Shown here: one piece after another, positions 6,489 through 13,908 of the stretch
Layout of the letters: each line of letters begins with the position of its first letter
How positions within the stretch are numbered: position 1 is the stretch's first letter
From: JBFWNZ01 sp050250795
Lineage (GTDB): Bacteria; Pseudomonadota; Alphaproteobacteria; UBA8366
Reading direction: 5' to 3'
Length of the DNA stretch: 18,952 nt
Assembly (NCBI GenBank): GCA_050250795.1
Contig: JBFWNZ010000031.1
Coordinates: 1-18,952 of the forward strand
Position numbers and translations under genes: made by a program
Notes under the pieces: model-generated
What the model was told of the DNA's origin: nothing
What the model saw: the letters and a program-made list of their open reading frames with translations, nothing else
Database searches by the model: none

Positions 6489-7244
6489 TCAGTTTTCCGT
6501 CGTGCCGGCCATGCGGGACTTGGGCTTCGCAGGGCGGCGCAGGCTGTCCACCGGCAAGGGGCCCTCTGCCTGCTCGGCCTGCTGTGCCTCAAGCTGCTCC
6601 ACCCGGGCCCGCAAGGTGGTCACCTGCTCCACCAACCCCTCGATGGCGCGCGCCACCGGGTCGGGCAGATCGCCCAGCGGCGTGCCGTAGGGCGCGAAGC
6701 AATCCGCCGGCACCGTCCGCACGGCACGGCCGGGAATGCCGACCACCGTCACGCCCTCGGGGATGTCCTTGGTCACCACGGCATTGGCGCCGATGCGGGC
6801 ATCGCGGCCCACCGTGATCGGCCCCAGGATCTGGGCGCCCGAACCGACAATGACCCCGTCGGCCAGTGTGGGATGGCGCTTCTGCTCGCGCTGGGCGTCG
6901 GAATCGACCGACGGCGCGACGCCGCCCAGGGTCACGTCGTGATACAGCGTCACGTCGTCGCCCAGTTCCGCCGTCTCGCCGATCACCACGCCCATGCCGT
7001 GGTCGATGAACAGGCGCCGCCCGATCCGCGCGCCCGGATGAATTTCGATCCCGGTCAGAAAACGCGACATCTGCGAGATGAAGCGTCCCGTCACATGCCA
7101 GCCGCGGCGCCAGGCGGCGTGCGCCAGCCGGTGCAGCGTGACGGCATGGAAGCCCGGATAGCACAGCATGATCTCCAGCGCCGACCGCGCCGCCGGATCG
7201 CGGGCCCGAACTGCATTGATTTCTTCGCGCAACGTCTTGATCAT
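6489..7244 (-). CDS. cysE: Serine O-acetyltransferase CysE (short, N-terminally truncated type)
   Basis: Makes O-acetylserine from serine and acetyl-CoA, the step that commits carbon to cysteine. 251 residues. The N-terminal helical domain is shorter than in E. coli CysE, as in the B. subtilis-like group. The left-handed beta-helix hexapeptide repeats run from about 66 to 175, with EIHPGARIG (Glu67 at the E. coli Asp143 position) and DHGMG (His82 at the His158 position), LGGV, KRHP and GIPGRAV. After residue 195 a heptad-like stretch (LVEQVTTLRARVEQLEAQQ) suggests a coiled coil, followed by a basic tail ending in TTEN. The terminal isoleucine that docks into CysK is absent. The ATG at 7244 is fixed by an in-frame TAG 12 nt upstream; AGGCGA may be the ribosome site. 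First gene of the sulfur operon. Confidence 0.95.
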   Translation of the reverse strand: MIKTLREEINAVRARDPAARSALEIMLCYPGFHAVTLHRLAHAAWRRGWHVTGRFISQMSRFLTGIEIHPGARIGRRLFIDHGMGVVIGETAELGDDVTLYHDVTLGGVAPSVDSDAQREQKRHPTLADGVIVGSGAQILGPITVGRDARIGANAVVTKDIPEGVTVVGIPGRAVRTVPADCFAPYGTPLGDLPDPVARAIEGLVEQVTTLRARVEQLEAQQAEQAEGPLPVDSLRRPAKPKSRMAGTTEN

Positions 7245-7360
7245 GCTACGAATCGCCTAATCTTAGTGAGTCGTGGCGATTTGTGCGCCGGTCAGGGCCG
7301 GTGACAGGTCGTCGCGCCTCAAAGGACGAGAGGTCCCGCCGAATGTATGCCGACAGAGTT

Positions 7361-7375
7361 TTGCGCACAGCGCAA
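7361..7375. repeat. Perfect inverted repeat TTGCGC-ACA-GCGCAA
   Basis: Two 6-bp arms separated by 3 bp form a perfect palindrome in the cysE upstream region, about 40-55 bp downstream of the predicted minus-strand start site. It could be an operator or a small mRNA hairpin. It is not followed by a T run long enough for a typical terminator. Confidence 0.35.
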
Positions 7376-7421
7376 TTTCGCCGTTCATCCGATATTCGAC
7401 CGCCTCGCCAAGGTTCCAGTC

Positions 7422-7450
7422 GATATAGAATTACCTACTAACGGGGTCAA
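7422..7450 (-). promoter_or_regulatory. Putative sigma70-type promoter of the cysE-iscR-iscS operon
   Basis: On the minus strand TTGACC (7450-7445; 5 of 6 to consensus) and TATATC (7427-7422; 4 of 6) are 17 bp apart, giving a start site near 7415 and a leader of about 170 nt before cysE. This is the best-spaced promoter pair in the gap. A second -10-like TAAGAT lies close to cysE (7267-7262 on the minus strand) but lacks a -35. Confidence 0.45.
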
Positions 7451-7454
7451 GTTT
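7430..7454 (-). promoter_or_regulatory. Candidate type 1 IscR operator
   Basis: Aligned by eye with the E. coli type 1 IscR consensus (25 bp), the minus strand matches at 17 of 25 positions, including the left half TTGAC, the right half AGT and the following GG. It overlaps the predicted -35, where a bound repressor would block polymerase, and lies upstream of the operon that encodes IscR. The consensus is quoted from memory and this organism's IscR may prefer a different sequence. Confidence 0.4.
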
Positions 7455-7566
7455 AGACCGGGGGCTGCATCTCGCAGGGGGCCCGGTTCTCACAGGGAAA
7501 GATCAGGTCGCGGCCGGCTGCCAACCAGTTCTGGCCGGTCGCGCATGGAGAGGCGTCGGAAAAGAA

Positions 7567-8226
7567 ATGCCCGAGGTGATTTTCAACGGTCCGGACGGTC
7601 GTCTGGAGGGCCGCTATCAGCATGCCAAGCGCAGCGGCGCGCCCATCGCGCTGATCCTGCATCCGCATCCGCAGCATGGCGGCACGATGAACAACAAGGT
7701 GGTCTACACCCTCTACCATGCCTATGCGCGGCGCGGATTTTCCGTCCTGCGGTTCAACTTCCGCGGCGTCGGCCGCTCGCAGGGCAGCTTTGCCCGCGGC
7801 GAAGGCGAACTGGCCGATGCGGCGTCGGCGCTCGACTGGCTCCAGGCCTATAACGAGGATGCCGAGCAGTGCTGGATCGCCGGCTTCTCCTTCGGCGCCT
7901 GGATCGGCATGCAATTGCTGATGCGGCGGCCCGAGATCACAGGCTTCATCTCGGTCGCCCCGCCCGCGAACATGTACGATTTCAGCTTCCTTGCCCCCTG
8001 CCCGTCCTCGGGCATGATCCTGGCCGGCGAGCGCGACGAGCTCGTCCCTCCGGAATCGATCCAGAAGCTGGTCGACAAGCTGCGCAGCCAGCGCGGCATC
8101 GCGATCCACCACCGGGTGGTGCCGGGTGCCAACCACTTCTTCTTCGAGCATATCGACGAGTTGACCGGCGAGGTCGACGCCTATCTCGACACGGCGCTGA
8201 AGGCCGAGGGTACGGCCGCCGGCTAG
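7567..8226 (+). CDS. Alpha/beta-hydrolase, COG2945-like
   Basis: Small cytoplasmic alpha/beta-hydrolase of 219 residues with unknown substrate. The family signature HPHPQHGGTMNNKVV spans 32-46 and contributes the oxyanion region. The nucleophile elbow is GFSFG at 106-110 (Ser108), the acid is probably Asp157 in AGERDELVPP, and His190 in PGANHFF completes the triad. RFNFRGVGRS at 62-71 is also typical. No signal peptide or membrane helix is visible. The ATG at 7567 has only a weak ribosome site (GGAAAAG directly before it; a better GGAGAGG lies about 13 nt upstream), but the protein start MPEVIFNGPDGRLEG fits the family. The stop shares a CTAG with that of anmK. The family is widespread and often annotated only as a predicted hydrolase. 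Confidence 0.92.
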   Translation: MPEVIFNGPDGRLEGRYQHAKRSGAPIALILHPHPQHGGTMNNKVVYTLYHAYARRGFSVLRFNFRGVGRSQGSFARGEGELADAASALDWLQAYNEDAEQCWIAGFSFGAWIGMQLLMRRPEITGFISVAPPANMYDFSFLAPCPSSGMILAGERDELVPPESIQKLVDKLRSQRGIAIHHRVVPGANHFFFEHIDELTGEVDAYLDTALKAEGTAAG

Positions 8227-9317
8227 GCTGCCGCCGCCCTGCGGGTCAGCCGGCCGCCCGGCTGCGGCTGCGGCACGCCGGTCGTGCCGGGATAGGATAG
8301 CGGCAGCCCGCGCAGCGACCGCACCGCCAGGAAGGCAAAGGCCTGGGCCTCCAGCGCATCGCCGTCCCAGCCCACGGCCTCCACCGGTTCCACCGCTACG
8401 CCCAGCCGTGTTCGCAGCATCGCCAGCAGGGTCGGGTTGTGGCGGCCGCCGCCCGTCACCAGCCAGCGCAGCGGCGGCGCCGGCAGATGCGCGACGGCCC
8501 GCTCGACGGCCGCCGCCGTGAACGCCGCCAGCGTCGCCGCACCGTCCTCGACCGGCAGCGCATGCACCGGCGATGGGTCGAAGGCGTCGCGGTCCAGCGA
8601 TTTCGGCGGGATGCGTTCGAAATAGGGGTGGCCGAGCAGCATCGACAGGATGGACTCCTGCACCCGGCCGCGCGCCGCCAGCCGGCCGTCCATGTCGCAG
8701 ATGGCGCCCGTGCAGCGCTTCACCCAGTCGTCGATCAGCGCATTGCCCGGCCCGGTGTCGAAGGCCAGCAGCGGCGCGGCGCCGGAAATCCAGGTCAGGT
8801 TGCCGACCCCGCCCAGGTTCAGCACCGCCAGCGGCCCCGGCAGCATCCGCGCCAGCGCGGCATGAAATGCCGGGGCGAGCGGCGCACCCTCGCCCCCGGC
8901 AGCCACGTCGGCGGTACGGAAATCATGCACAATGTCGATTCCGGTCGCCGCCGCCAGCCGTGCCGCGTCGCCGATCTGCCAGGTCCGCCTGCCCGCCGGA
9001 TCGTGCAGGATCGTATGGCCGTGGAACCCGGCGACCGCCACGCGCTCCGGCGCCACGCCGGCGGCCCGCAGCAGGGCGCGCACCGCATCGGCATGGGCAT
9101 CGGTGAGTGCGGCCTCGACCGCCGCCACCTCCGCGCTCGGCCCTCGCGATCCCAGGATGCAGCGCAGCCGCTCACGCAGGGCCGGATCGTAGGGAACGGT
9201 GATCGCAGCACCGGTCGCGGCCACGGCCTCGCCATCCGTCTCGACCAGCGCCGCGTCGATGCCGTCGAGCGACGTCCCGCTCATCAGCCCCAGGGCCAGA
9301 ACCGTTTTCGCGCGCAT
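8223..9317 (-). CDS. anmK: Anhydro-N-acetylmuramic acid kinase AnmK
   Basis: Phosphorylates and opens 1,6-anhydro-MurNAc to MurNAc-6-phosphate during peptidoglycan recycling in the cytoplasm. 364 residues against 369 in E. coli. Clear motifs of this ASKHA-fold kinase are GLMSGTSLDGID at 10-21, GFHGHTI at about 97-103, WQIGDAARLA at 112-121, the DFRTADVAAGGEGAPLAP stretch at about 131-148, NLGGVGNLTW at about 167-176, FDTGPGN at about 185-191 and TGGGRHN near 289-295. The ATG at 9317 has GGAAGG about 6 nt upstream. It is divergent from tyrS (110-bp gap) and tail to tail with the small hydrolase gene. The Pro/Arg-rich C-terminal tail after about 345 looks poorly ordered. Confidence 0.96.
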   Translation of the reverse strand: MRAKTVLALGLMSGTSLDGIDAALVETDGEAVAATGAAITVPYDPALRERLRCILGSRGPSAEVAAVEAALTDAHADAVRALLRAAGVAPERVAVAGFHGHTILHDPAGRRTWQIGDAARLAAATGIDIVHDFRTADVAAGGEGAPLAPAFHAALARMLPGPLAVLNLGGVGNLTWISGAAPLLAFDTGPGNALIDDWVKRCTGAICDMDGRLAARGRVQESILSMLLGHPYFERIPPKSLDRDAFDPSPVHALPVEDGAATLAAFTAAAVERAVAHLPAPPLRWLVTGGGRHNPTLLAMLRTRLGVAVEPVEAVGWDGDALEAQAFAFLAVRSLRGLPLSYPGTTGVPQPQPGGRLTRRAAAA

Positions 9318-9343
9318 GCCAGCCTTCCCCGAACCCGCCCTCG

Positions 9344-9372
9344 TTGTCGCTGTCCCGGCGATATGCTAAAGG
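9344..9372 (+). promoter_or_regulatory. Weak putative promoter of tyrS
   Basis: TTGTCG (9344-9349) and TAAAGG (9367-9372) are 17 bp apart in the 110-bp gap between divergent anmK and tyrS. The -10 is poor (3 of 6); an alternative -10 is TATGCT at 9362-9367 with short spacing. Confidence 0.28.
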
Positions 9373-9427
9373 GTCCGCCCCCGAGCGCAAGGCCGCTGGC
9401 GCCAGCCGCCGGCGCAGGAACCAGACC

Positions 9428-10681
9428 ATGACGACTCCCGCATCCGATTTCCTCGCCACCGCCACCGCGCGCGGCTTCGTGCATCAATGCACCGACCCCG
9501 AAGGGCTGACCGCCCTGACCGGCAAGGGGCCCGTCACCGCCTATATCGGCTTCGATGCGACGGCGGATTCGCTGCATGTCGGCAGTCTGGTGCCGATCAT
9601 GCTGCTGCGCCTGCTTCAGCGCTGCGGGCACAAGCCGGTCGTGCTGATGGGCGGCGGAACGACCAAGATCGGCGACCCTTCGGGCCGCGACGAGCAGCGC
9701 AAGCTGCTGACCGACGACGACATCGCCCGCAACATCGCCGGCATCGGCAAGGTGTTCCGCCAGTTCTTGAGCTTCGGCGACGGCCCCACCGACGCCGTGA
9801 TGGTCAACAATGCCGACTGGCTGGACGGCCTCGCCTACATCCCGTTCCTGCGCGATTACGGGCGGCATTTCTCGGTCAACCGGATGCTGACCTTCGATTC
9901 CGTCAAGCTGCGCCTGGAACGCGAGCAGCCGCTGTCCTTCCTCGAATTCAACTACATGATCCTCCAGGCTTACGACTTCCTGGAACTGGCGCGCCGGCGC
10001 AGCATCCGGCTCCAGATGGGCGGCTCGGACCAGTGGGGCAACATCGTCGCCGGCATCGAGTTGGCGCGGCGCGTCGACGGGCTGGAGCTGTTCGGCCTGA
10101 CCGTGCCGCTGATGACGACCGCCAGCGGCGCCAAGATGGGCAAGACCGCGTCGGGCGCCGTCTGGCTCAACGCCGACCGGCTGGCGCCCTACGATTACTG
10201 GCAGTTCTGGCGCAACACCGAGGACGCCGATGTCGGCCGCTTCCTGCGCCTGTTCACCGACCTGCCGCTGGACGAGATCGCCCGGCTGGCGGCGCTCGAA
10301 GGCGCGGAACTGAACGACGCCAAGAAGGTGCTGGCGAACGAGGCGACGGCGCTCGCCCATGGCCGCGCCGCCGCCGAGGACGCGGCGGAGACCGCGCGGC
10401 GTACCTTCGAGGGCGGCGGCTATGGCGAATCCCTGCCGCAGGTCGAGGTGCCGCGCGGCGAGCTGGACGCCGGCATTCCGGCCTTCGAGATGCTGCGCCG
10501 CGCCGGGCTGGCCGCCAGCGGCGGCGAGGCCCGCCGTCTGATCAAGGGCGGCGGCGGCCGTCTGAACGACGAGCGGATCGACGACGAGATGCATTCGGTC
10601 TCGCTGGCCGATCTCAACGCCGAGGGCGTGATCAAGCTGTCGGCCGGCAAGAAGCGCCATGCCCTGGTGCGGCCCGTCTGA
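9428..10681 (+). CDS. tyrS: Tyrosyl-tRNA synthetase
   Basis: Class I aminoacyl-tRNA synthetase that charges tRNA-Tyr in the cytoplasm. 417 residues, normal for the bacterial TyrRS group. The HIGH-type motif is LHVGS at 49-53 after YIGFDATAD, GDPSGRDEQRK follows the catalytic strand, and QMGGSDQWGNI is the tyrosine/ATP-binding region typical of TyrRS. KMGKT in the GAKMGKTASG segment near 237-241 is the KMSKS-type loop. A C-terminal S4-like RNA-binding domain follows (AGLAASGGEARRLIKGGG and later). ATG at 9428 is preferred over the longer open frame upstream because AGGA lies 8 nt before it and the protein begins as the family does. It converges on the YhdP-like gene with a 31-bp gap. Confidence 0.97.
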   Translation: MTTPASDFLATATARGFVHQCTDPEGLTALTGKGPVTAYIGFDATADSLHVGSLVPIMLLRLLQRCGHKPVVLMGGGTTKIGDPSGRDEQRKLLTDDDIARNIAGIGKVFRQFLSFGDGPTDAVMVNNADWLDGLAYIPFLRDYGRHFSVNRMLTFDSVKLRLEREQPLSFLEFNYMILQAYDFLELARRRSIRLQMGGSDQWGNIVAGIELARRVDGLELFGLTVPLMTTASGAKMGKTASGAVWLNADRLAPYDYWQFWRNTEDADVGRFLRLFTDLPLDEIARLAALEGAELNDAKKVLANEATALAHGRAAAEDAAETARRTFEGGGYGESLPQVEVPRGELDAGIPAFEMLRRAGLAASGGEARRLIKGGGGRLNDERIDDEMHSVSLADLNAEGVIKLSAGKKRHALVRPV

Positions 10682-10712
10682 CCGCCGGGATCTGAGGACC
10701 GGGACCTGACCG

Positions 10713-13700
10713 TCAGGGAGACGGCGTCGCCGGCGGAATCTCCGCGTCCTGACCGGCATCGCCGATCACGCCGAACACCCGGCGCAGGAAGCCTGGCGCC
10801 AGCGCCGACAAGGGATTGACCGAAACCTCGGGATCGTCGAGCCGGCCGCTCACGCGATAGCTGGCGCCGAACAGCCCCTCGTTCTCGCCCCCGGTGATGA
10901 GGGTGCCCAGCAGCGGGATGGCGCCGAGGACGCGGCTGACCATATAGGCCGGGATCAGCGTGCCGCGCAGTTCCGCCACCTCGGCGTTGGTGTCGACCGT
11001 CCCTTCCATCGTGATGCCCAGCGTCGAGCCATAGGCGCGCGACCGCTCGAAGGTGAGCCGCCCGTCGCGATAGACGTAGCTTCCCTCGAACGCCTCGAAA
11101 TCCATGCCGTCCTGGCCGATCGCGGCGAACACACCGGCGACGGAGGCCACCTGCAGCAGCCGCGCCATCACCGGCACTTCGGTCAGCTTGTAGTTCGCGA
11201 GGCGGAAATCGCCCTCCAACGGCCCGTCGAGGTCGCGCCGGCGCCCCTGCACCAGGATCGTCCCGCCCCGCACCTCGTCGCTCCAGTTGAGCGCTTTCAG
11301 CGTGCGTCCGGCATCGTCGGCCACGAGCCGGAACGCATAGCCGCCCTCGCCCGGCCCATAGTCCAGCCGCAGCTTGGCACCGTTCTCCACCTCGCCCGTG
11401 ACCGCGATGTGCCGCCAATGCTTGCCCTCGCGGCGCGCCTCGGCGACGACGTTGCGGAACTGCCGCTTCGGGCCCCAGTCCAGCAGGTCGACCTGGGCCT
11501 GGATATGCAGGGGCGGCGGCGGTGCGGCATCGGCCGGCTGCTCGCGCGCCTCGGCCCCGTCGCCCTCCGCCAGCGGCCCGATATCGAAGCGCTTGCCGCG
11601 AAGCTGCACGTCCACCCCGCCGCCGGGCAGCACCGCGACATCGCCCGAGACGTCGTTGCGGCCGTGCCGGAAGCGCGCGATGTGCAGGCGCCAGCGCGAA
11701 TGGTCGCCGGGCTCGAACGCGATGCTGCCGCTCGCCTCCGTCTCGTCCGTCTTGAGGTCAAGGCGGTCGATGCTCGGATGCCCCGACGGGCTGAGGGTAA
11801 GGTCCGCGCTCGCCCGGCCGGGCTTCCCCTCCGGCTTCAGCAGGGCCAGTTGCGGCACCGCCAGCACGGCCTTCGACAGGTCGGCACTGGCGCGCCCCTT
11901 GCCCGATCCGTCTGGCGCCGTCTGGAACTCCGCCTCCACGACCGCCGCACCGGCCACGAAGGCAAGCGTCGGAAGCCCCAGCTTGGCCCGCCCGGTATCG
12001 TCGACCGTACCCTTCAGGCGATAGCGGCTGCGGAACGGCGCCGACTTTCCGTATTTCTCGACCCAGTCCAGCGCGACCGGAACGCCGTTGAGGTCGGTCC
12101 GGCCTTCGACATGCATCTCGCGGTCGTCGATCTTGAGCGCGAGCGTGCCGTTGCGCACATCCAGGTCGAACGGGCCCGGCGACAATGCGACATCGCGCAG
12201 GCTTGCCGTCGCGGTCTTGGAAATGTCGTCGACGGTCAATGCCATCTTCAAAGGGAAATTCAGCGTGAGCCGCGCCGTCGCGTCGCCCGACACGCCACGC
12301 GTCTCGATGCCCCGCGGCCCGATCAGATGCAGCGGCTCATGGTCGAGCACCTCCAGCGCCGTCCGCAGCGGCCCGCGCATCCCGATATCGATGGTGATCT
12401 TCTCGATATCGGTGTCCAGGTCGAACATGTTGATCGAGGCCTGCTCGACCTTGATGTCGTCCAGGCGGCCCGTCCGGACCAGCAGGTCGAAGCTGTCCAG
12501 GTCGAAGGTCGCCGTGCCGTCGATATCGGTGACCTTGGGCATGCCCGGCATGTAGCGGACCGAGAGCCCTTCATAGTTCAGCGTCCCAGACAGGGATGCC
12601 GCCGCCGCGGCGGCGGGGTCGCCGAGCGGAATGCCCAGAAGCACATCGACCTGACCGCTGCGCACGATGCCGTCGCGGATGTTGGCGGTCGTCCAGTCCC
12701 GTGCGTTCTTGCCAAGGCCGATGGGCCAGTAATTCTCCAGATCGGCCATGGGCACCTCGGCCAGGCGCGAATGCAGCCGGACCTGCATCTCCTCGCCGAT
12801 CCGCAGACCCGTCGCCTCAAGGTGCAGCGCCGGCCCGTCGAAATCGACATATCCCTTGTCCAGCGTAATGCGGCGCATGCCCTCGCCGACGGTGCCCGCG
12901 AGTTCCAGCCGCGTCACCCGCAGTTCCCGGGGCAGGCGGCCGGGCAGGTTCAGCCATCCCGCACTCGTCACCGCGAATTGCAACTCCTCGATGCCCTGCG
13001 CTTCGGAGAAACGCGCCGTCACGTCGCCGGACATCGGCAGGTCGACGCCGTTCAGGGCATCGACGCGGCCCAGCGCCACGGCAACGGTTTCCGGGTGCAG
13101 ATTCTCGAAATGCAGGCTGGCCTGCACGGCCTCCTCGCCCGCGCCCAGGGAGAGCGCCGCATCCAGCTGCGTGTGCCGTCCGTTCAGTTCGAGGGCCGCG
13201 GTCGCATGGGCCGCCACGCCGCCCTCGCCGCGGGTCACGATCAGGTCCGCGCCCGCCGACCGCCACTCCACGTTCCGCGCCCGGTCGATATAGGTGATTG
13301 AGGAGTTGAGGATGCGCACGCGGCGCAGCGGCCCCAGAACCTTGCCCTGCTCGGCCGGGTCGAGCAGCCGGCGCAAAATACCGCCGGCCGCGTCGTCGCG
13401 CCCGCCTTCGCCGACGGCGATCCCGAAATTGAAGCTGCCATCGGCCGACCGTTCCAGGGTCGCATGGGCGCCGGACACGTCGATATTCGTCGGCGCCACC
13501 TGCCCGCGCAGCAGCTTGGCAAAGGACAGTCCCACCGCCGCTTCGGGCAGGACCATGATCGGCTGCCCGTCGCCGGAGGCGACGCGGACATCCGCGGCCA
13601 GTATCTCCACCGCCCGCTCCCAGCCGCCCCAGGCGACGGCCGTGCTGCCGATGGTCACGGCGACCGATCCGTCCTCCGCCGTCAGGGCGGATTCCAGGTA

Positions 13701-13829
13701 CGGCTTGACCAGGGTCAGCGGGATGGGGCCGCTGGACAGCAGCCAGACCGTTCCGGCGGCCAGCAGCACCAGACCGGTCAGCAGCGCCGCCGCCAGTTCG
13801 ACGATGAGAAGGGATGTGCGCTGGATCAA
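10713..13829 (-). CDS. YhdP/AsmA-like inner-membrane-anchored envelope protein
   Basis: 1038 residues with one N-terminal membrane anchor (about 7-31, LLIVELAAALLTGLVLLAAG) and a very long, beta-rich remainder that should lie in the periplasm. The central part resembles DUF3971 and the last 200 residues the AsmA-like C-terminal region (FRLANYKLTEVPVMARLLQ; LRGTLIPAYMVSRVLGAIP; SYRVSGRLDDPEVSVNPLS), the layout of E. coli YhdP (about 1270 residues). YhdP, TamB and YdbH are thought to form bridge-like conduits carrying phospholipid from inner to outer membrane. The start is a TTG at 13829: an in-frame TGA lies 9 nt upstream and no ATG or GTG precedes the membrane helix. It is divergent from glnE, sharing a -10 region, and converges with tyrS. 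Family assignment is good; transport role is inferred from relatives. Confidence 0.88.
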   Translation of the reverse strand: MIQRTSLLIVELAAALLTGLVLLAAGTVWLLSSGPIPLTLVKPYLESALTAEDGSVAVTIGSTAVAWGGWERAVEILAADVRVASGDGQPIMVLPEAAVGLSFAKLLRGQVAPTNIDVSGAHATLERSADGSFNFGIAVGEGGRDDAAGGILRRLLDPAEQGKVLGPLRRVRILNSSITYIDRARNVEWRSAGADLIVTRGEGGVAAHATAALELNGRHTQLDAALSLGAGEEAVQASLHFENLHPETVAVALGRVDALNGVDLPMSGDVTARFSEAQGIEELQFAVTSAGWLNLPGRLPRELRVTRLELAGTVGEGMRRITLDKGYVDFDGPALHLEATGLRIGEEMQVRLHSRLAEVPMADLENYWPIGLGKNARDWTTANIRDGIVRSGQVDVLLGIPLGDPAAAAAASLSGTLNYEGLSVRYMPGMPKVTDIDGTATFDLDSFDLLVRTGRLDDIKVEQASINMFDLDTDIEKITIDIGMRGPLRTALEVLDHEPLHLIGPRGIETRGVSGDATARLTLNFPLKMALTVDDISKTATASLRDVALSPGPFDLDVRNGTLALKIDDREMHVEGRTDLNGVPVALDWVEKYGKSAPFRSRYRLKGTVDDTGRAKLGLPTLAFVAGAAVVEAEFQTAPDGSGKGRASADLSKAVLAVPQLALLKPEGKPGRASADLTLSPSGHPSIDRLDLKTDETEASGSIAFEPGDHSRWRLHIARFRHGRNDVSGDVAVLPGGGVDVQLRGKRFDIGPLAEGDGAEAREQPADAAPPPPLHIQAQVDLLDWGPKRQFRNVVAEARREGKHWRHIAVTGEVENGAKLRLDYGPGEGGYAFRLVADDAGRTLKALNWSDEVRGGTILVQGRRRDLDGPLEGDFRLANYKLTEVPVMARLLQVASVAGVFAAIGQDGMDFEAFEGSYVYRDGRLTFERSRAYGSTLGITMEGTVDTNAEVAELRGTLIPAYMVSRVLGAIPLLGTLITGGENEGLFGASYRVSGRLDDPEVSVNPLSALAPGFLRRVFGVIGDAGQDAEIPPATPSP

Positions 13830-13860
13830 ACCGGTTTGTCACCCGCTTTGCGGTTGCTTC

Positions 13861-13868
13861 ACTATACT
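13861..13868. promoter_or_regulatory. Overlapping divergent -10 elements for glnE and the YhdP-like gene
   Basis: The plus strand reads TATACT at 13863-13868 toward glnE, and the minus strand reads TATAGT at 13866-13861 toward the YhdP-like gene. Both match the -10 consensus at 5 of 6 positions and overlap by four bases. The gap between the two start codons is 79 bp, so start sites would give leaders of about 25-35 nt. Neither strand has a good -35 at 17 bp (plus: TTGTCA at 21 bp; minus: TTATCG at 17 bp). Confidence 0.4.
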
Positions 13869-13908
13869 GCGCGACGATTGAAACGATAACTGCCCAACAT
13901 TTGTACAG

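Larger units (their letters stand above)
7245..7566. other. 322-bp divergent intergenic region between cysE and the small hydrolase
   Basis: No convincing long gene is present. It is less GC-rich than its surroundings. It holds a minus-strand promoter (7422-7450) overlapped by an IscR-like site (7430-7454), an inverted repeat at 7361-7375, and, on the minus strand, a 41-codon open frame (7388-7263) ending 18 nt before cysE that contains two cysteine codons. If the promoter is right, the cysE mRNA has a leader of about 170 nt. On the plus strand TAGAAT at 7426-7431 could act as a -10 for the hydrolase gene, but it has no good -35. Confidence 0.6.

Noticed and set aside
7343..7441. Plus-strand open frame of 32 codons with an AGGACGAGAGG site upstream
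   Set aside because: Third codon positions are not GC-biased, unlike every real gene here, and the peptide has no recognisable feature.
7347..7853. Plus-strand frame of 168 codons starting upstream of the small hydrolase
   Set aside because: It overlaps the first half of the COG2945-like gene in another frame, and after the intergenic part its translation becomes Arg/Ser/Gly-rich.
9428..10681. Earlier start for tyrS in the open frame from 9344
   Set aside because: The extra 28 residues are basic and Ser/Arg-rich, cover the likely promoter, and the ATG at 9428 has a proper ribosome site.
10710..10724. CCGTC-AGGGA-GACGG hairpin between tyrS and the YhdP-like gene
   Set aside because: The stem is only 5 bp, there is no T run, and it overlaps the end of the YhdP-like gene; too weak to call a terminator.
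11409..13301. Open plus-strand frame of 630 codons inside the YhdP-like gene
   Set aside because: Antisense shadow of a protein with a membrane anchor and family motifs; no ribosome site or recognisable domain.
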